This document shows, piece after piece, positions 29,740-38,763 of a stretch of DNA of 64,000 nucleotides (position 1 is the stretch's first letter; each line of letters begins with the position of its first letter). Source of the DNA: Methanosarcina sp. KYL-1 (lineage in GTDB: Archaea; Halobacteriota; Methanosarcinia; Methanosarcinales; Methanosarcinaceae); the NCBI RefSeq assembly GCF_024372725.1, contig NZ_VOUA01000004.1, positions 1 through 64,000 on the forward strand. The letters are read 5' to 3'. The notes below the pieces were generated by a model. That model was not told where the DNA came from. It worked only from the letters and a program-made list of their open reading frames with translations, and did no database searches. Position numbers and translations under genes: made by a program.

Positions 29740-29930
29740 CAACTAACATTCCCGGCGGAGAAAAAGGAGAAGAATGGAGGCGGCGCGTTTATGATTTCTT
29801 TTTTAAGATGTGTGTGAGATGCGGGTAAGCTCAGGCCGCTTGCAAGCAAGCGGGACAGGACGGGCGTGGATGAGGCTAATTACGGAAGCCCTGTTTTTTT
29901 CAGCCTTAATCTCAATAATCCTTTATCTCA
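29740..29930. other. GC-rich structured island in an AT-rich intergenic region
   Basis: Base composition jumps to GC-rich between about 29750 and 29900, while both sides are very AT-rich. It holds the hairpin CCGCTTG-CAAG-CAAGCGG at 29836-29853. No ORF with a ribosome-binding site was found. In AT-rich archaeal spacers such islands are sometimes structured RNAs; this is only a candidate. Confidence 0.3.
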
Positions 29931-29982
29931 GTAATTAGCTTGGAAGGGGCAGATTTTAGCCGCAGACAAAGTGCCAAAAATA

Positions 29983-31092
29983 TCAGAGCAAATACCTGCG
30001 GCAGCTAAGTACGCTCCTGAGCACATCTTCGCCGCTTATTTTTTCCACTTTAAGGTCCGTTGGCTTTACTATTACCTCGAGGTTAAGGGGGAGGCGCTTT
30101 TCGACTTCCTTTATCAGCTGGGTGTCCCCGCTCATGATGATGCAGTCAATGGAGGAATTTTCTTCAAGGACCTTGTTTACGGCTTCCATCACCTTGTCCA
30201 GGTGGTGGGCGATGTCTTCTTCTCTCAGGCGCTCGAAACGGCGCTGGGAAAAGCCTCCTTTGCTGTGTTTTTCCTTGACGCTGCTTTTGACGAGTTCTTC
30301 TTCATCGAAGACCCGGGCATCGGAGGCAAAACCTATGAAAGACTCTCCTGCGTGGATAATCAGGACAAGCATGCGGTAGTCGGCGTCCAGGCTTTCCTCG
30401 AGGGGGGCGGTCTCAAAGCTGTCCTGAAGGTGCCAGGCCGAGCCGGTGACAGGGACCGGGGGGACCACAGCCTCCGAGATCATGCGGTGAAGGTCATGGA
30501 AAAGGACGAGGCCGGTTTCGGGGTCAAGCCGGTCAAGCAGGGTGCGGGTTTCCTCTTCTATCAGGCTGAGAAGTTTTTCGTTCAGGACGTCGGAGAGGCG
30601 GATCCCGTAAGGCAGGTATACGGTGAGCAGGTCTCCGGCAGGGGCACGGAAAGAGTTGAGTTTTGACAGGTAGGCCCGCACGGCTGAAGGGCTTAAGGTT
30701 TCGGTGCCGCGGAACTTGAACTTTTCCGGGACTTCGGCCCTGAGGGTTTCTACTTCGTGGGTGAGGGTCTGGACCCGCACAAGCTCCTGGTTCAGGCGGG
30801 CTTCCGCCTCCTGCTTATCGGCCACAGCCTGCTTTGTGAGGGCTTCCTTCTTTTCAAGCTGGTTCATTACGCTTCGCCGGTCGAGCTCCAGTCCCACTAT
30901 ATAGGAATTGAGCCGGTCGATCTCGAGTTCGAGCTGTTCTTTCCCGGAAATCTTCCCAAAAAAAGTGCTGAAACCCTTTTTTACATCTTCGGTGACTTCT
31001 TTTACATCTTTTTTCGGGGCGGAGTCTTCCTTTTCTGTTTTCATACTATTATTTTTCCTTATACTGTCCATAACGCTTTTTTTCTCGGTCAT
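29983..31092 (-). CDS. Vms1/VLRF1-like release-factor-family protein
   Basis: This 369-residue protein has an N-terminal charged region, a coiled coil at about residues 50-125 and an eRF1-like domain. The diagnostic loop KGGFSQRRFERLREE (about residues 278-292) matches the catalytic GGxSQ loop of Vms1/ANKZF1 and VLRF1 proteins, with Gln at about 283. Those proteins release nascent chains from stalled large ribosomal subunits by cleaving the peptidyl-tRNA. A role in ribosome rescue is inferred from this motif and the domain order. It is placed alone, divergent from coaBC. Confidence 0.75.
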   Translation of the reverse strand: MTEKKSVMDSIRKNNSMKTEKEDSAPKKDVKEVTEDVKKGFSTFFGKISGKEQLELEIDRLNSYIVGLELDRRSVMNQLEKKEALTKQAVADKQEAEARLNQELVRVQTLTHEVETLRAEVPEKFKFRGTETLSPSAVRAYLSKLNSFRAPAGDLLTVYLPYGIRLSDVLNEKLLSLIEEETRTLLDRLDPETGLVLFHDLHRMISEAVVPPVPVTGSAWHLQDSFETAPLEESLDADYRMLVLIIHAGESFIGFASDARVFDEEELVKSSVKEKHSKGGFSQRRFERLREEDIAHHLDKVMEAVNKVLEENSSIDCIIMSGDTQLIKEVEKRLPLNLEVIVKPTDLKVEKISGEDVLRSVLSCRRYLL

Positions 31093-31340
31093 CTGCCTAC
31101 CTTCCTGGCCCTTACTCAGAAAACATGTTGTCCCTGTACTTAAGCTGTATCCGTACTTAAGCGGTATGATTTGAACAACAATTAATAAAACGTAACCTCT
31201 ATATCTTTTTTAATTGCTCTCCATATTTCGAAAGTTTTAAGAATATCATATTTAATGTCACTTTGTTTTCAGGAGTTTTTTCTAAAAAACCAGCAGATTT
31301 TCATATTCATTTAAATTTTACCGATCATTCCGGTGCCTAA

Positions 31341-32666
31341 ATGAAAAGCCCATTGAAAGACACTAGAGATTACCCGGACCAGAACAGTCCGGACAGTGAA
31401 GAAAAAGAAAGCCCTGCCCGTGCAGAGGCGGCAAACCCCCACCTGACCCCAAACCCTCACCCGACCCTCTGGATCCAGGGACAGAAGAGTTCTTCCCTTG
31501 AAGGAAAAACAATAGCCCTTGGAGTTACCGGGAGCATTGCGGCAGTGAGGGTCGTGGAGCTTGCCCGGGAACTAATCCGGAACGGGGCAGAGGTTCATGC
31601 GGTCATGACCGAGGCTGCGCAGCATATCCTGCACCCCGATGCCCTGCACTATGCCACCGGCAACCCCGCGGTTACGGGAATAGGAGGCAGGGTGGAGCAT
31701 GTGGAGTTCTGCGGGCTTAAGGGAAGGGCTGACCTCTTCCTGATAGCGCCTGCAACAGCCAATACCATAGGAAAGATCGCAAATGGGATCGATGACACAA
31801 CAGTCACCTCCTTTGCAACAACCGCCCTCGGCTCAGGCGTCCCGGTAATGATAGTCCCTGCCATGCACGAGTCCATGTACCGGCACCCGGCTGTGGTGGA
31901 AAACATAAGGAAACTCAAAAGCTGGGGAATTTCTTTCATCGGCCCGAAACTGGAAGAGGGAATTGCAAAAATTGCCTCCAACGAGGAAATCGTGCTCGAG
32001 GCAGAGCGGATACTCGGGAAACAGGCCCTGAAAAACCGAAAGGTACTTATCACAAGCGGCTCCACTGCCGAAAGCCTGGACCCCATCCGGATCCTCACAA
32101 ACCGGGCCTCCGGGAAAACCGGAAAGGAACTTGCCCTTGAAGCTTATCGGCAGGGAGCGGATGTTACCCTTGTGCACCGGGACAGGCTCGGGACTGCCGG
32201 GATCAGGGAGGTCTTTGCCGAAAGTGCAAAGGAAATGACCGAAGCCGTGCTGAATGAGCTGGAAAACGGATATGATGTCCTGATCAGTGCTGCCGCGATT
32301 GCAGACTATACCCTCGAGCCCTCCCCTGAAAAGATCAAATCCGGAGGGGAGCTGGAACTCAAACTCAGGCCCACCCGCAAGTTGATAAAAGAATGCAGGG
32401 AGCAGTACCCCGGGCTTGTGATCGTCGGCTTCAAGGCAGAAACGGGAGTAGGCATGGAAGAACTGCTCCGGAGGGCCGCCGCTTCCCTTGAAGGGGCAAA
32501 CCTGGACATGGTTGCCGCAAACGACGTAGGAAAAGGCGGAATGGGCACCGAGGAAAATGAACTTTACCTGCTCAGGCGGGAAACAGGCAAATCCCGGCAT
32601 GTAAGCGGAAATAAGCGCAAACTTGCCGCCTCCATTCTTGAAGAGGTAGCTGAGATTTTGAAATAA
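31341..32666 (+). CDS. coaBC: Bifunctional phosphopantothenoylcysteine decarboxylase / phosphopantothenate-cysteine ligase
   Basis: This 441-residue fusion makes 4'-phosphopantetheine from phosphopantothenate and cysteine. The N-terminal CoaC flavodomain starts after a 50-residue Pro/Glu-rich leader (GKTIALGVTGSIAAVRVVELA) and has the active His region GGRVEHVEF, IAPATANTIGKIANGI and PAMHESMY. The CoaB ligase domain begins near residue 235 (ITSGSTAESLDPIRILTNRASG) and contains KIKSGGELELKLRPTRKL. It heads a cluster with pantoate kinase and phosphopantothenate synthetase. Confidence 0.95.
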   Translation: MKSPLKDTRDYPDQNSPDSEEKESPARAEAANPHLTPNPHPTLWIQGQKSSSLEGKTIALGVTGSIAAVRVVELARELIRNGAEVHAVMTEAAQHILHPDALHYATGNPAVTGIGGRVEHVEFCGLKGRADLFLIAPATANTIGKIANGIDDTTVTSFATTALGSGVPVMIVPAMHESMYRHPAVVENIRKLKSWGISFIGPKLEEGIAKIASNEEIVLEAERILGKQALKNRKVLITSGSTAESLDPIRILTNRASGKTGKELALEAYRQGADVTLVHRDRLGTAGIREVFAESAKEMTEAVLNELENGYDVLISAAAIADYTLEPSPEKIKSGGELELKLRPTRKLIKECREQYPGLVIVGFKAETGVGMEELLRRAAASLEGANLDMVAANDVGKGGMGTEENELYLLRRETGKSRHVSGNKRKLAASILEEVAEILK

Positions 32667-32674
32667 CGACAATT

Positions 32675-32778
32675 CTGCAGGATATTTCTACAGGATAATT
32701 CTACAGGATAATTCTACAGGATAATTCTACAGGATAATTCTACAGGATAATTCTACAGGATAATTCTACAGGATAAAC
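32675..32778. repeat. Tandem repeat, 13 bp unit, eight copies, between coaBC and pantoate kinase
   Basis: CTACAGGATAATT units begin at 32688, 32701, 32714, 32727, 32740, 32753 and 32766, with a variant (GCAGG) at 32675. They begin about nine bases after the coaBC stop. Confidence 0.93.
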
Positions 32779-32837
32779 CTGCAAGTGGAAAAGAACACTG
32801 GACAAAATCACTTAAAAACTACAAAAAGGCGTTTTCT

Positions 32838-33740
32838 ATGTATGAATACGAGAGTGAAGGGGCAGATATTTCGGCAAAAGCTTACGCTCCGGGGCATATA
32901 ACGGGCTTTTTCCAGATCCACGAAAACGAAGACCCGCACCGAAAAGGCTCTACAGGCTGCGGGATCGTCCTGAACGGGGGCGTCACCACCGAGGTGAAGG
33001 TTGGAAAATCGGTGAAAGAAACCGAAATCTTCCTGAACGGAAAAAAGGTCGAAGGAAGGACCACCCGGACAGTGCTCGAGATGATAACTGACGTGCCTGT
33101 CAGGGTGAAGAGCTGGGCGGAAATCCCCGTGGGATGCGGGTTCGGAGCTTCGGGGGCAGGGGCTCTCGGGGCAGCCTATGCCCTGAACAGGGCGCTTTCC
33201 CTGAACCAGACCGTAAGGGGCCTGACAGAATCCGCCCATGTGGCTGAGGTGGTCAACCGGAGCGGGCTTGGAGACATTGCAGCCCAGTCAAACGGAGGGG
33301 TGGTAATCCGGCTCCGCCCGGGAGGACCCGAATTCGGCCTGGTGGACAGGATCCCTGCCCCCGAAGCCAGGGTCTTTTGCATTGTGCTGGGGGAGATTTC
33401 CACTGGAGCTGTCCTGAGCGATGTGGCTGCAGCCGCCAGGATCAATGCCGCCGGAAAAGCCGCAATGGTCAAGCTCCTCGAAAAGCCGACCCTCGAAAAC
33501 TTCATGCAGCAGTCAAAGGAATTCGCCAGCAAAACAGGCCTTCTGAGCAGCAGGGCAAAGGATGTTATTGAAGCTGCAAACGCAAGCGGCGGATTTGCTT
33601 CCCAGGCAATGCTCGGGGACACGATCTTTGCAGTTGCCCCTGAAGGCCAGGAGTTTCGGCTCTACGAAGCCCTCCACGAATTCGGGGAAGTGCTGGAATT
33701 CGGTATCAGCACCTGCGTGCCTAAATTAATATATGAGTGA
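32838..33740 (+). CDS. Archaeal pantoate kinase
   Basis: This 300-residue GHMP-superfamily kinase phosphorylates pantoate to 4-phosphopantoate, the archaeal route to CoA. The ATP-binding motif is PVGCGFGASGAGALG (about residue 98), and the N-terminal AYAPGHITGFFQIHE with GSTGCGIVLNGG is typical of the family. It lies between coaBC and the gene for the next enzyme (35275), which strongly supports the assignment. The ATG follows an AAGGCG-like site at 32838. Confidence 0.9.
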   Translation: MYEYESEGADISAKAYAPGHITGFFQIHENEDPHRKGSTGCGIVLNGGVTTEVKVGKSVKETEIFLNGKKVEGRTTRTVLEMITDVPVRVKSWAEIPVGCGFGASGAGALGAAYALNRALSLNQTVRGLTESAHVAEVVNRSGLGDIAAQSNGGVVIRLRPGGPEFGLVDRIPAPEARVFCIVLGEISTGAVLSDVAAAARINAAGKAAMVKLLEKPTLENFMQQSKEFASKTGLLSSRAKDVIEAANASGGFASQAMLGDTIFAVAPEGQEFRLYEALHEFGEVLEFGISTCVPKLIYE

Positions 33741-34190
33741 GCTTCAGGAAAGAGGCTCCATTTACTTTTCTAACTGTTTTTGCCCCTGCTCCCGGAAAAT
33801 AGAGAGAATATCCTGAAATAGGAAATCTCGATGAAGAATGTCCGAAAACAGGAACTAGCAAAGAGATCCGGGAAAAATAGAAAAATAACTTGTTCTGGAG
33901 AAAAAAAGCTTATTCCCGGATAGTTAAGGGCAAGAAGGCGTAGAAAACGGAAAAACTTTCCGGCTCCCCCACATCTTAAATAGGATTGGGATGAAAAAGG
34001 TACTATTGTTACATAAATAATAAAGAGTGAATAATATCGAGTGAATAAAAAAGCGTGAATATAAGAAGACGCAAAACTCCTGAAAACCCCACTGCTTTTC
34101 AGGAACCCTCCTGGAAAAGATTTCCCGGGGGCTAAAATAGCAGAACAACATCAAAAAGTCTTGTATTTCATTCACTGAGGGGAAGGTAAA
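33741..34190. other. Intergenic region, no gene seen
   Basis: A 450-bp purine-rich to AT-rich spacer before the SPFH gene. No ORF, tRNA or clear repeat was found. GAGGGGAAGGTAAA at its end is the ribosome-binding site of the next gene. Confidence 0.5.
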
Positions 34191-35135
34191 ATGGATATCA
34201 ATGACGACTGGGACGAAAAGAACAGAGGAAGGCCCGCAAGCCCGCTTGACAAAATACCTGCCGCTGCAGGTCCGATTTTTCGAACGATTGCTCTTATCTT
34301 TGTGATTATGATCATCTTTTCCGTGGCCTTCGGTTCGATTTTCGTCTCCATAGGGGCAGGAGAAGTAGGAGTGAAGTTCAGCCAGTTCGGAGGAGTCCAG
34401 GCCGACGAACTTGACGAAGGGCTGCACATTGTGCCTCCCTGGGTATCGGTTACGAAATATTCCGTGCAGAGCCAGGTGTATACAATGAGTTCCCAGCAGG
34501 AAGAAGGGGAACGGGTAGGAGATGACCGGATCAATGCCCTTACCTCGGAGGGGCTGATGCTGGGCCTTGATATTTCGGTTCGCTACAGGATGGTTCCTTC
34601 TGAAGCCAGCAGCGTGCACCAGCGCCTTGGCACGGCTTATGCCGAAAAAATCATCCGCCCTACAATCAAGTCCGTGATAAGGGAAGTTGTCTCCAGCCAC
34701 ACCGCAATGGAAGTCTACGGGCAGCAGAGGCAGGTAGTGGCAACCGAGATGCAGACCGAACTTGAGTCCCGCATGAAAGAAGACGGGATCATTGTTGAAG
34801 AGGTACTGCTCCGGAAAGTCGAACTTCCGGGAAGTGTGGCAACGGCCATCGAACAGAAACTGCAGGCCGACCAGGAAGCCCAGAGGATGGTTTTCGTAAA
34901 GCAGAAAGAAGAACTCGAAGCTGAAAGGAAAATGATTGAAGCCAGCGGAGTTGCCAACGCTACCATTATCCAGGCCCGCGGGGAAGCCGAAGCCCTCAGG
35001 ATCCTTAACGAAGAAATCAAGAAAAACCCTGACCTCATCCGCTATAAATACATCCAGATGCTTGAGGGGCAGGAAATCCAGACCATGATCGTCCCGAGCA
35101 GCGAGGGCATCATCCTGGACGCTTCGAATAAATAA
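34191..35135 (+). CDS. SPFH/prohibitin-family membrane protein
   Basis: This 314-residue protein has one N-terminal transmembrane helix (about residues 27-55, TIALIFVIMIIFSVAFG). A prohibitin-like SPFH domain follows (GEVGVKFSQFGGVQ, EGLHIVPPW, ISVRYRMVP, HTAMEVYGQQRQ), then a long Glu/Ala-rich coiled coil (KQKEELEAERKMIEASG) and a short tail. SPFH proteins form large membrane-bound rings that organise or protect membrane proteases. Its position inside the CoA gene cluster is probably incidental. Confidence 0.92.
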   Translation: MDINDDWDEKNRGRPASPLDKIPAAAGPIFRTIALIFVIMIIFSVAFGSIFVSIGAGEVGVKFSQFGGVQADELDEGLHIVPPWVSVTKYSVQSQVYTMSSQQEEGERVGDDRINALTSEGLMLGLDISVRYRMVPSEASSVHQRLGTAYAEKIIRPTIKSVIREVVSSHTAMEVYGQQRQVVATEMQTELESRMKEDGIIVEEVLLRKVELPGSVATAIEQKLQADQEAQRMVFVKQKEELEAERKMIEASGVANATIIQARGEAEALRILNEEIKKNPDLIRYKYIQMLEGQEIQTMIVPSSEGIILDASNK

Positions 35136-35159
35136 GCTCAAGATTAAAGGCTAGAAAAA

Positions 35160-35236
35160 AGTAAGATAACAGTAAGATAACAGTAAGATAACGGTAAAAC
35201 AACGGTAAAATAACGTAAAATAACGGTAAAATAACG
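35160..35236. repeat. Tandem repeat, 10-11 bp unit, about seven copies
   Basis: AGTAAGATAAC repeats three times and then shifts to GGTAAAATAAC and close variants, from 35160 to 35236, between the SPFH gene and the phosphopantothenate synthetase gene. Confidence 0.88.
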
Positions 35237-35274
35237 AAAAAAAGTAATATAAAAGTAGAAGGTAAGCGACCGAT

Positions 35275-36036
35275 ATGACCGATATACCCCCAGACCACCC
35301 GAGGTACGAATCCCTGCTCGCCCGTGAAAAGGTAGCAGCCGGGGTAAAGATGGGAATCACAAGCATTCAGGGACTTATTGCCCAGGGCAGAGGCGAAAGC
35401 TTTGACTATATCCTTGGTGAGCGGAGCACCGAATCGGCCCTGTATGCCGAAAGGGCGGCAGTGGCTGCCCTCCTCCTGGCAGAGAACCCGGTAATTTCCG
35501 TAAACGGAAACGTTGCGGTTCTCGCACCGGAAAAAGTCGTTGCCCTTGCAGACCTGACCGGGGCAAAGATTGAAGTAAACCTCTTCCACAGGACCGAGAC
35601 CCGGGTGCACCTTATTATCGAACACCTGAAAGCCAGCGGGGCTTCCGAGGTGCTGGGAAAGAACCCCGATGCCAGCCTTGACCTCCCACATGCCCGGAGG
35701 CTTGTGGAAAGCAAGGGGATCTACAGTGCAGATGTGGTGCTCGTGCCCCTGGAGGACGGAGACCGCTGCGAAAAGCTTGTTGAGATGGGAAAAACCGTTA
35801 TCACAATCGACCTGAACCCCCTTTCCCGGACCTCCAGGACCGCCACGGTTTCCATAGTTGACAACCTCACCCGGGCTCTTGACAACATGGCAAAGTTTGC
35901 AAAAGACATGAGGCAGGAGAGAAAAGACGAACTTGTAACGCTTGTCACGTCTTACGATAACAAAAAAGTCCTCTCCGAAGCCATCTCGGAAATCCAGGAG
36001 CACCTCAAAACCATGATTGCCGAAATAGGATATTGA
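35275..36036 (+). CDS. 4-phosphopantoate-beta-alanine ligase (archaeal phosphopantothenate synthetase)
   Basis: This 253-residue protein matches the archaeal-only family (formerly DUF137) that joins 4-phosphopantoate and beta-alanine using ATP. Family signatures are IPPDHPRYESLLAREK, GLIAQGRGESFDYILGE, NGNVAVLAPEK and LGKNPDASLDLPHARR. Together with pantoate kinase at 32838 it replaces bacterial PanC and CoaA, and its product is the substrate of CoaBC at 31341. The ATG is at 35275 behind GGTAAG. Confidence 0.9.
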   Translation: MTDIPPDHPRYESLLAREKVAAGVKMGITSIQGLIAQGRGESFDYILGERSTESALYAERAAVAALLLAENPVISVNGNVAVLAPEKVVALADLTGAKIEVNLFHRTETRVHLIIEHLKASGASEVLGKNPDASLDLPHARRLVESKGIYSADVVLVPLEDGDRCEKLVEMGKTVITIDLNPLSRTSRTATVSIVDNLTRALDNMAKFAKDMRQERKDELVTLVTSYDNKKVLSEAISEIQEHLKTMIAEIGY

Positions 36037-36091
36037 AGTCCGAAACAGGTAATGAGGCCAGAAGCAGGATTATGAAGTACGAAACGGGATA

Positions 36092-36751
36092 ATGAAGATG
36101 GGCCTGATAGAAAAAACCAGGGAATTTGCTGCCTCTTTTCTTGAGGGGGAACCCAGTTCCCACGACATGTCCCACGTCAGAAGGGTAGAAGCCCTCTGTC
36201 TGGAGATCTGTGAGACGGAAGGCGGAGACCCCCTCATCCTCCACCTTGCAGCCCTCCTCCACGACGTGGGCGTTATCAGGGAACACGAAGAAGGCGGGGA
36301 CCACGCTCTCTACAGCGCAGAAATTGCCTCCGAGTTCCTGGGAAAAGCAGGGGTCTCTCCGAACGTGGTTGAAGCTGTAACATACTGTATCCGGACCCAC
36401 CGTTTCAGCGGAGGACACATGCCGGAGACCGTCGAAGCCAGGATTTTGCAGGATGCAGACCGGCTCGATGCCCTTGGAGCCGTGGGGATTTTCAGGGCGG
36501 TCCTTTCCATGGGTGCGCTCCGGATGCTCAAGCACACAACGGGAATCGATAAGGGAGAGTCCAAGAAAACCGTGTATGTCGAAGACCCCATCGAAGGCTT
36601 TAACGAATATATGCGGTACAAGCCCTTCACGATCCCGGAAAAGCTGAATACCGGAGCTGCAAAGGAAATCGCCGAAGAGAGGCTGAAGGTCATGCGGCTT
36701 TACCTTGAAGCCCTGAACAGGGAAGCAGGACCGGAAGGAAACATTCCCTGA
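36092..36751 (+). CDS. HD-domain phosphohydrolase
   Basis: This 219-residue protein has a metal-dependent HD phosphohydrolase motif: SSHDMSHVRRVEALC supplies the first His, and LHLAALLHDVGVIREHE the HD pair. Later residues RFSGGHMP and LQDADRLDALGAVGIFR complete the family pattern. Related proteins hydrolyse nucleotides or phosphate esters; the substrate is not known. It follows the CoA gene by 55 bp and may be co-transcribed. Confidence 0.88.
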   Translation: MKMGLIEKTREFAASFLEGEPSSHDMSHVRRVEALCLEICETEGGDPLILHLAALLHDVGVIREHEEGGDHALYSAEIASEFLGKAGVSPNVVEAVTYCIRTHRFSGGHMPETVEARILQDADRLDALGAVGIFRAVLSMGALRMLKHTTGIDKGESKKTVYVEDPIEGFNEYMRYKPFTIPEKLNTGAAKEIAEERLKVMRLYLEALNREAGPEGNIP

Positions 36752-36752
36752 C

Positions 36753-37268
36753 AGGGGAAATCTTCATTTTTCCATAATTTTCACCCGGAAGTTTCTGACC
36801 CTGCATGCCGAGAGCCGTATGGTCGATGAGGTTTCCCGTATCGTTCAGAAAATATATGATACTGCAAACATTCTGGCGGGAGAAACTTTCAGCAGGGAAA
36901 CCCCTGTTACGGAGCTCTCAGGGGGCCAATCCCGCGCCCTGATGATTGCGGATCCCGCACTTCTCAGTCCGGCACCTGTCGTTCTGATCGATGAGATCGA
37001 GAATGCAGGAGTCGATAAGGTCAGGTCTCTGGAGCTTCTGGTAAGTAATAACAAGATCGTTTTAATCAGTACTCATGATCCTCTTCTGGCCCTGTCGGCA
37101 GATCAGCGCCTGGTCATTCAAAATGGCGGGATTTCAAAACTTTTAAAAACCACACCGGATGAGAAAAAGTACCTGAAGGGCCTCGAAAAAGTAGACCGCA
37201 AACTTACTCTTCTCCGAAACCGGTTGAGAAGGGGCGAAGAAATCGAATTTAGCGATTTTCCGGTGTAG
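36753..37268 (+). pseudogene. 5'-truncated ABC-type ATPase
   Basis: The frame holds only the second half of an ABC ATPase: signature motif ELSGGQSRAL, Walker B VVLIDEIENAG and H-loop ISTHDP. There is no Walker A motif. The frame is open 66 bp upstream of the ATG at 36819 (reading FTRKFLTLHAESR), which looks like authentic protein, but it ends at the HD gene, so the nucleotide-binding first half has been lost. It is probably non-functional alone. Confidence 0.65.
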
Positions 37269-37455
37269 CTTAATTTCACGGGGTAAAGAATAGCACATCA
37301 GAAAGAAATTCTTGGTATTTTAACCTTATGAGCTTTAATCTTTGACATTTACAATGAAGTTCGTAAAAATCAGAGATGTTAGTTTGATTTTTGGAATTAG
37401 CTCAAAGATAAAAGGTTTCTTCAAATTTGCAACATTTTCAAGCCAAACCAAAAGG

Positions 37456-37725
37456 TTATCGATTTAAGATCCGGTATCGTAAGATTTCGTGGGAATCGAC
37501 CCTCTGACCCCCAAACTCGGGGCTAACAATATCAAGTTCTTTGTTTTTCCCTATCAGGTAATGGGCTAACCCCCTGACCTTTAAGAGCAGGGTAGGCCCC
37601 CAAGAGGTCTGTTTATCCCCATAACCTACGGCCTGGTTCAGCATGTTAGAGACCTCACTCACTATTTTCTTGGCCCCTGACCCCCTTAACCTCATGTAAC
37701 CTGACTTCCGTCTTTTTAGGCGCAT
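37456..37725 (-). pseudogene. cas1: cas1 remnant, C-terminal part
   Basis: The 89-codon frame aligns, from memory of the family, with the C-terminal helical part of CRISPR integrase Cas1: YMRLRGSGAKKIVSEV corresponds to the region following the second metal ligand, and KVRGLAHYLIGKNKELD, SPEF and RVDSHEILRYRILN follow in the usual order. The normal last 25 residues are absent because a stop occurs early. The middle part of the same gene lies about 1.8 kb away on the same strand (39484-39595). No cas2 or CRISPR array was seen. Confidence 0.6.
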
Positions 37726-38115
37726 ATCTCCTCTTCCGCAAATCTGTGAGGCCAGATGATTGCGGTTTAGAAGATGATTGCGGTTTAGATATTATGCCTC
37801 CATCTGATGTGCTTAAGGTTAGGCGCTTGAATCGTCACCATGCGACACTGATGTGCTTAAAAATGCGGAAGTAAATTTGTATGCGTACCCTGCACTCTAA
37901 GGGCTGTCCACTACTGCTCGAAAAGAGGAATTGAAATCTTTACGATTATGCAATTCAAAAGGAATGTTTCTTCAAGGAAGCAGGGTGATATCTGATAAAC
38001 AGATTTTGTTTATGAATAGAAATGCGTTTTTTAAAACTCTGTTGGAACATTTCCTTTACTTGGGAAAATTGGATAAGCTTTTTCAATATATGTTAGGTTT
38101 ATAACCTCATTTAGA
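37726..38115. other. Intergenic region of the decayed patch
   Basis: No intact gene. An 18-bp direct repeat (GATGATTGCGGTTTAGA) occurs twice near 37757-37791. CRISPR-type repeats were looked for and not found. Confidence 0.4.
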
Positions 38116-38376
38116 TTATTTCAACCCTGGAGATTTTAGGGAAATTCGGAATTCCCAATTTAATTTATTTTTGTTTACAGGTGAGAAATTACATCTGACC
38201 ATCGCTTCTTTAAACTGCTTATTTGTGATAAAGAAACCATCTGGTGTTTGTTCAAATAAATTTTTAAGTGCATAACTAGTGTAATTTTTATTTGGTGTTT
38301 TTTGTGGGAGTATATTTACCATTATCCAATTATCCAGGGCTTTTTTTTCAATGTCGGTTAATTCGTATTCACTCAT
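38116..38376 (-). CDS. Phage-like small protein of unknown function
   Basis: This is an 86-residue acidic-to-basic protein starting MSEYELTDIEKKAL; an in-frame GTG nine bases earlier overlaps the ribosome-binding site AGGAGTGAG and is less likely. The segment YALKNLFEQ...GFFITNKQFKEAM resembles a small protein seen in many phages and prophages of Firmicutes. It is much more AT-rich than the core genes. This suggests a virus-derived gene in the decayed patch; its function is unknown. Confidence 0.6.
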   Translation of the reverse strand: MSEYELTDIEKKALDNWIMVNILPQKTPNKNYTSYALKNLFEQTPDGFFITNKQFKEAMVRCNFSPVNKNKLNWEFRISLKSPGLK

Positions 38377-38554
38377 TTTACTCACTCCTATCTTTCATAA
38401 TTTGCCAATAAAGTACTACTGAGCTGTGCTTTTAGTTTTTCTTCATGAAATATGTTTAGGTTTCTTGCCCCACGTACACTTTTGTATATTTTAATTCTCT
38501 TCCTTTAAGTAAACAAAAAACGTACATGAAATATTTGAATTACAGGCACAAAAA

Positions 38555-38578
38555 ATGAAAGTACTACGGTACTTTCAT
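38555..38578. terminator. Perfect 10-bp inverted repeat with TACG loop
   Basis: ATGAAAGTAC at 38555-38564 is perfectly complementary to GTACTTTCAT at 38569-38578. It stands between the divergent phage-like gene and the duplicated upstream element, so it may be an operator instead of a terminator. No T-run follows. Confidence 0.35.
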
Positions 38579-38597
38579 GCCAAATTAATGTATTTAT

Positions 38598-38665
38598 AGT
38601 AAAATTTACCGAATATAATTATACAATTCTCCATTTATATGATAGAGGTGGCTGAATTAATCCCC
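38598..38665 (+). repeat. Duplicated upstream element, copy A
   Basis: AGTAAAATTTACCGAATATAA...CCATTTATA...GAGGTGGCTGAA...AATCCCC is about 80 percent identical, without large gaps, to 39645-39713. It includes a ribosome-binding sequence (GAGGTGG), but what follows copy A is a short frame ending at about 38740, so this copy drives no intact gene. Confidence 0.75.
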
Positions 38666-38763
38666 TGGACGAGTCTATTTTTTCAGTCGAAACAATTAAA
38701 CATCTATATTTCTTTACACTATATGGATAATATATGAATGGGGGATCCAAAAAGTGTACATAA

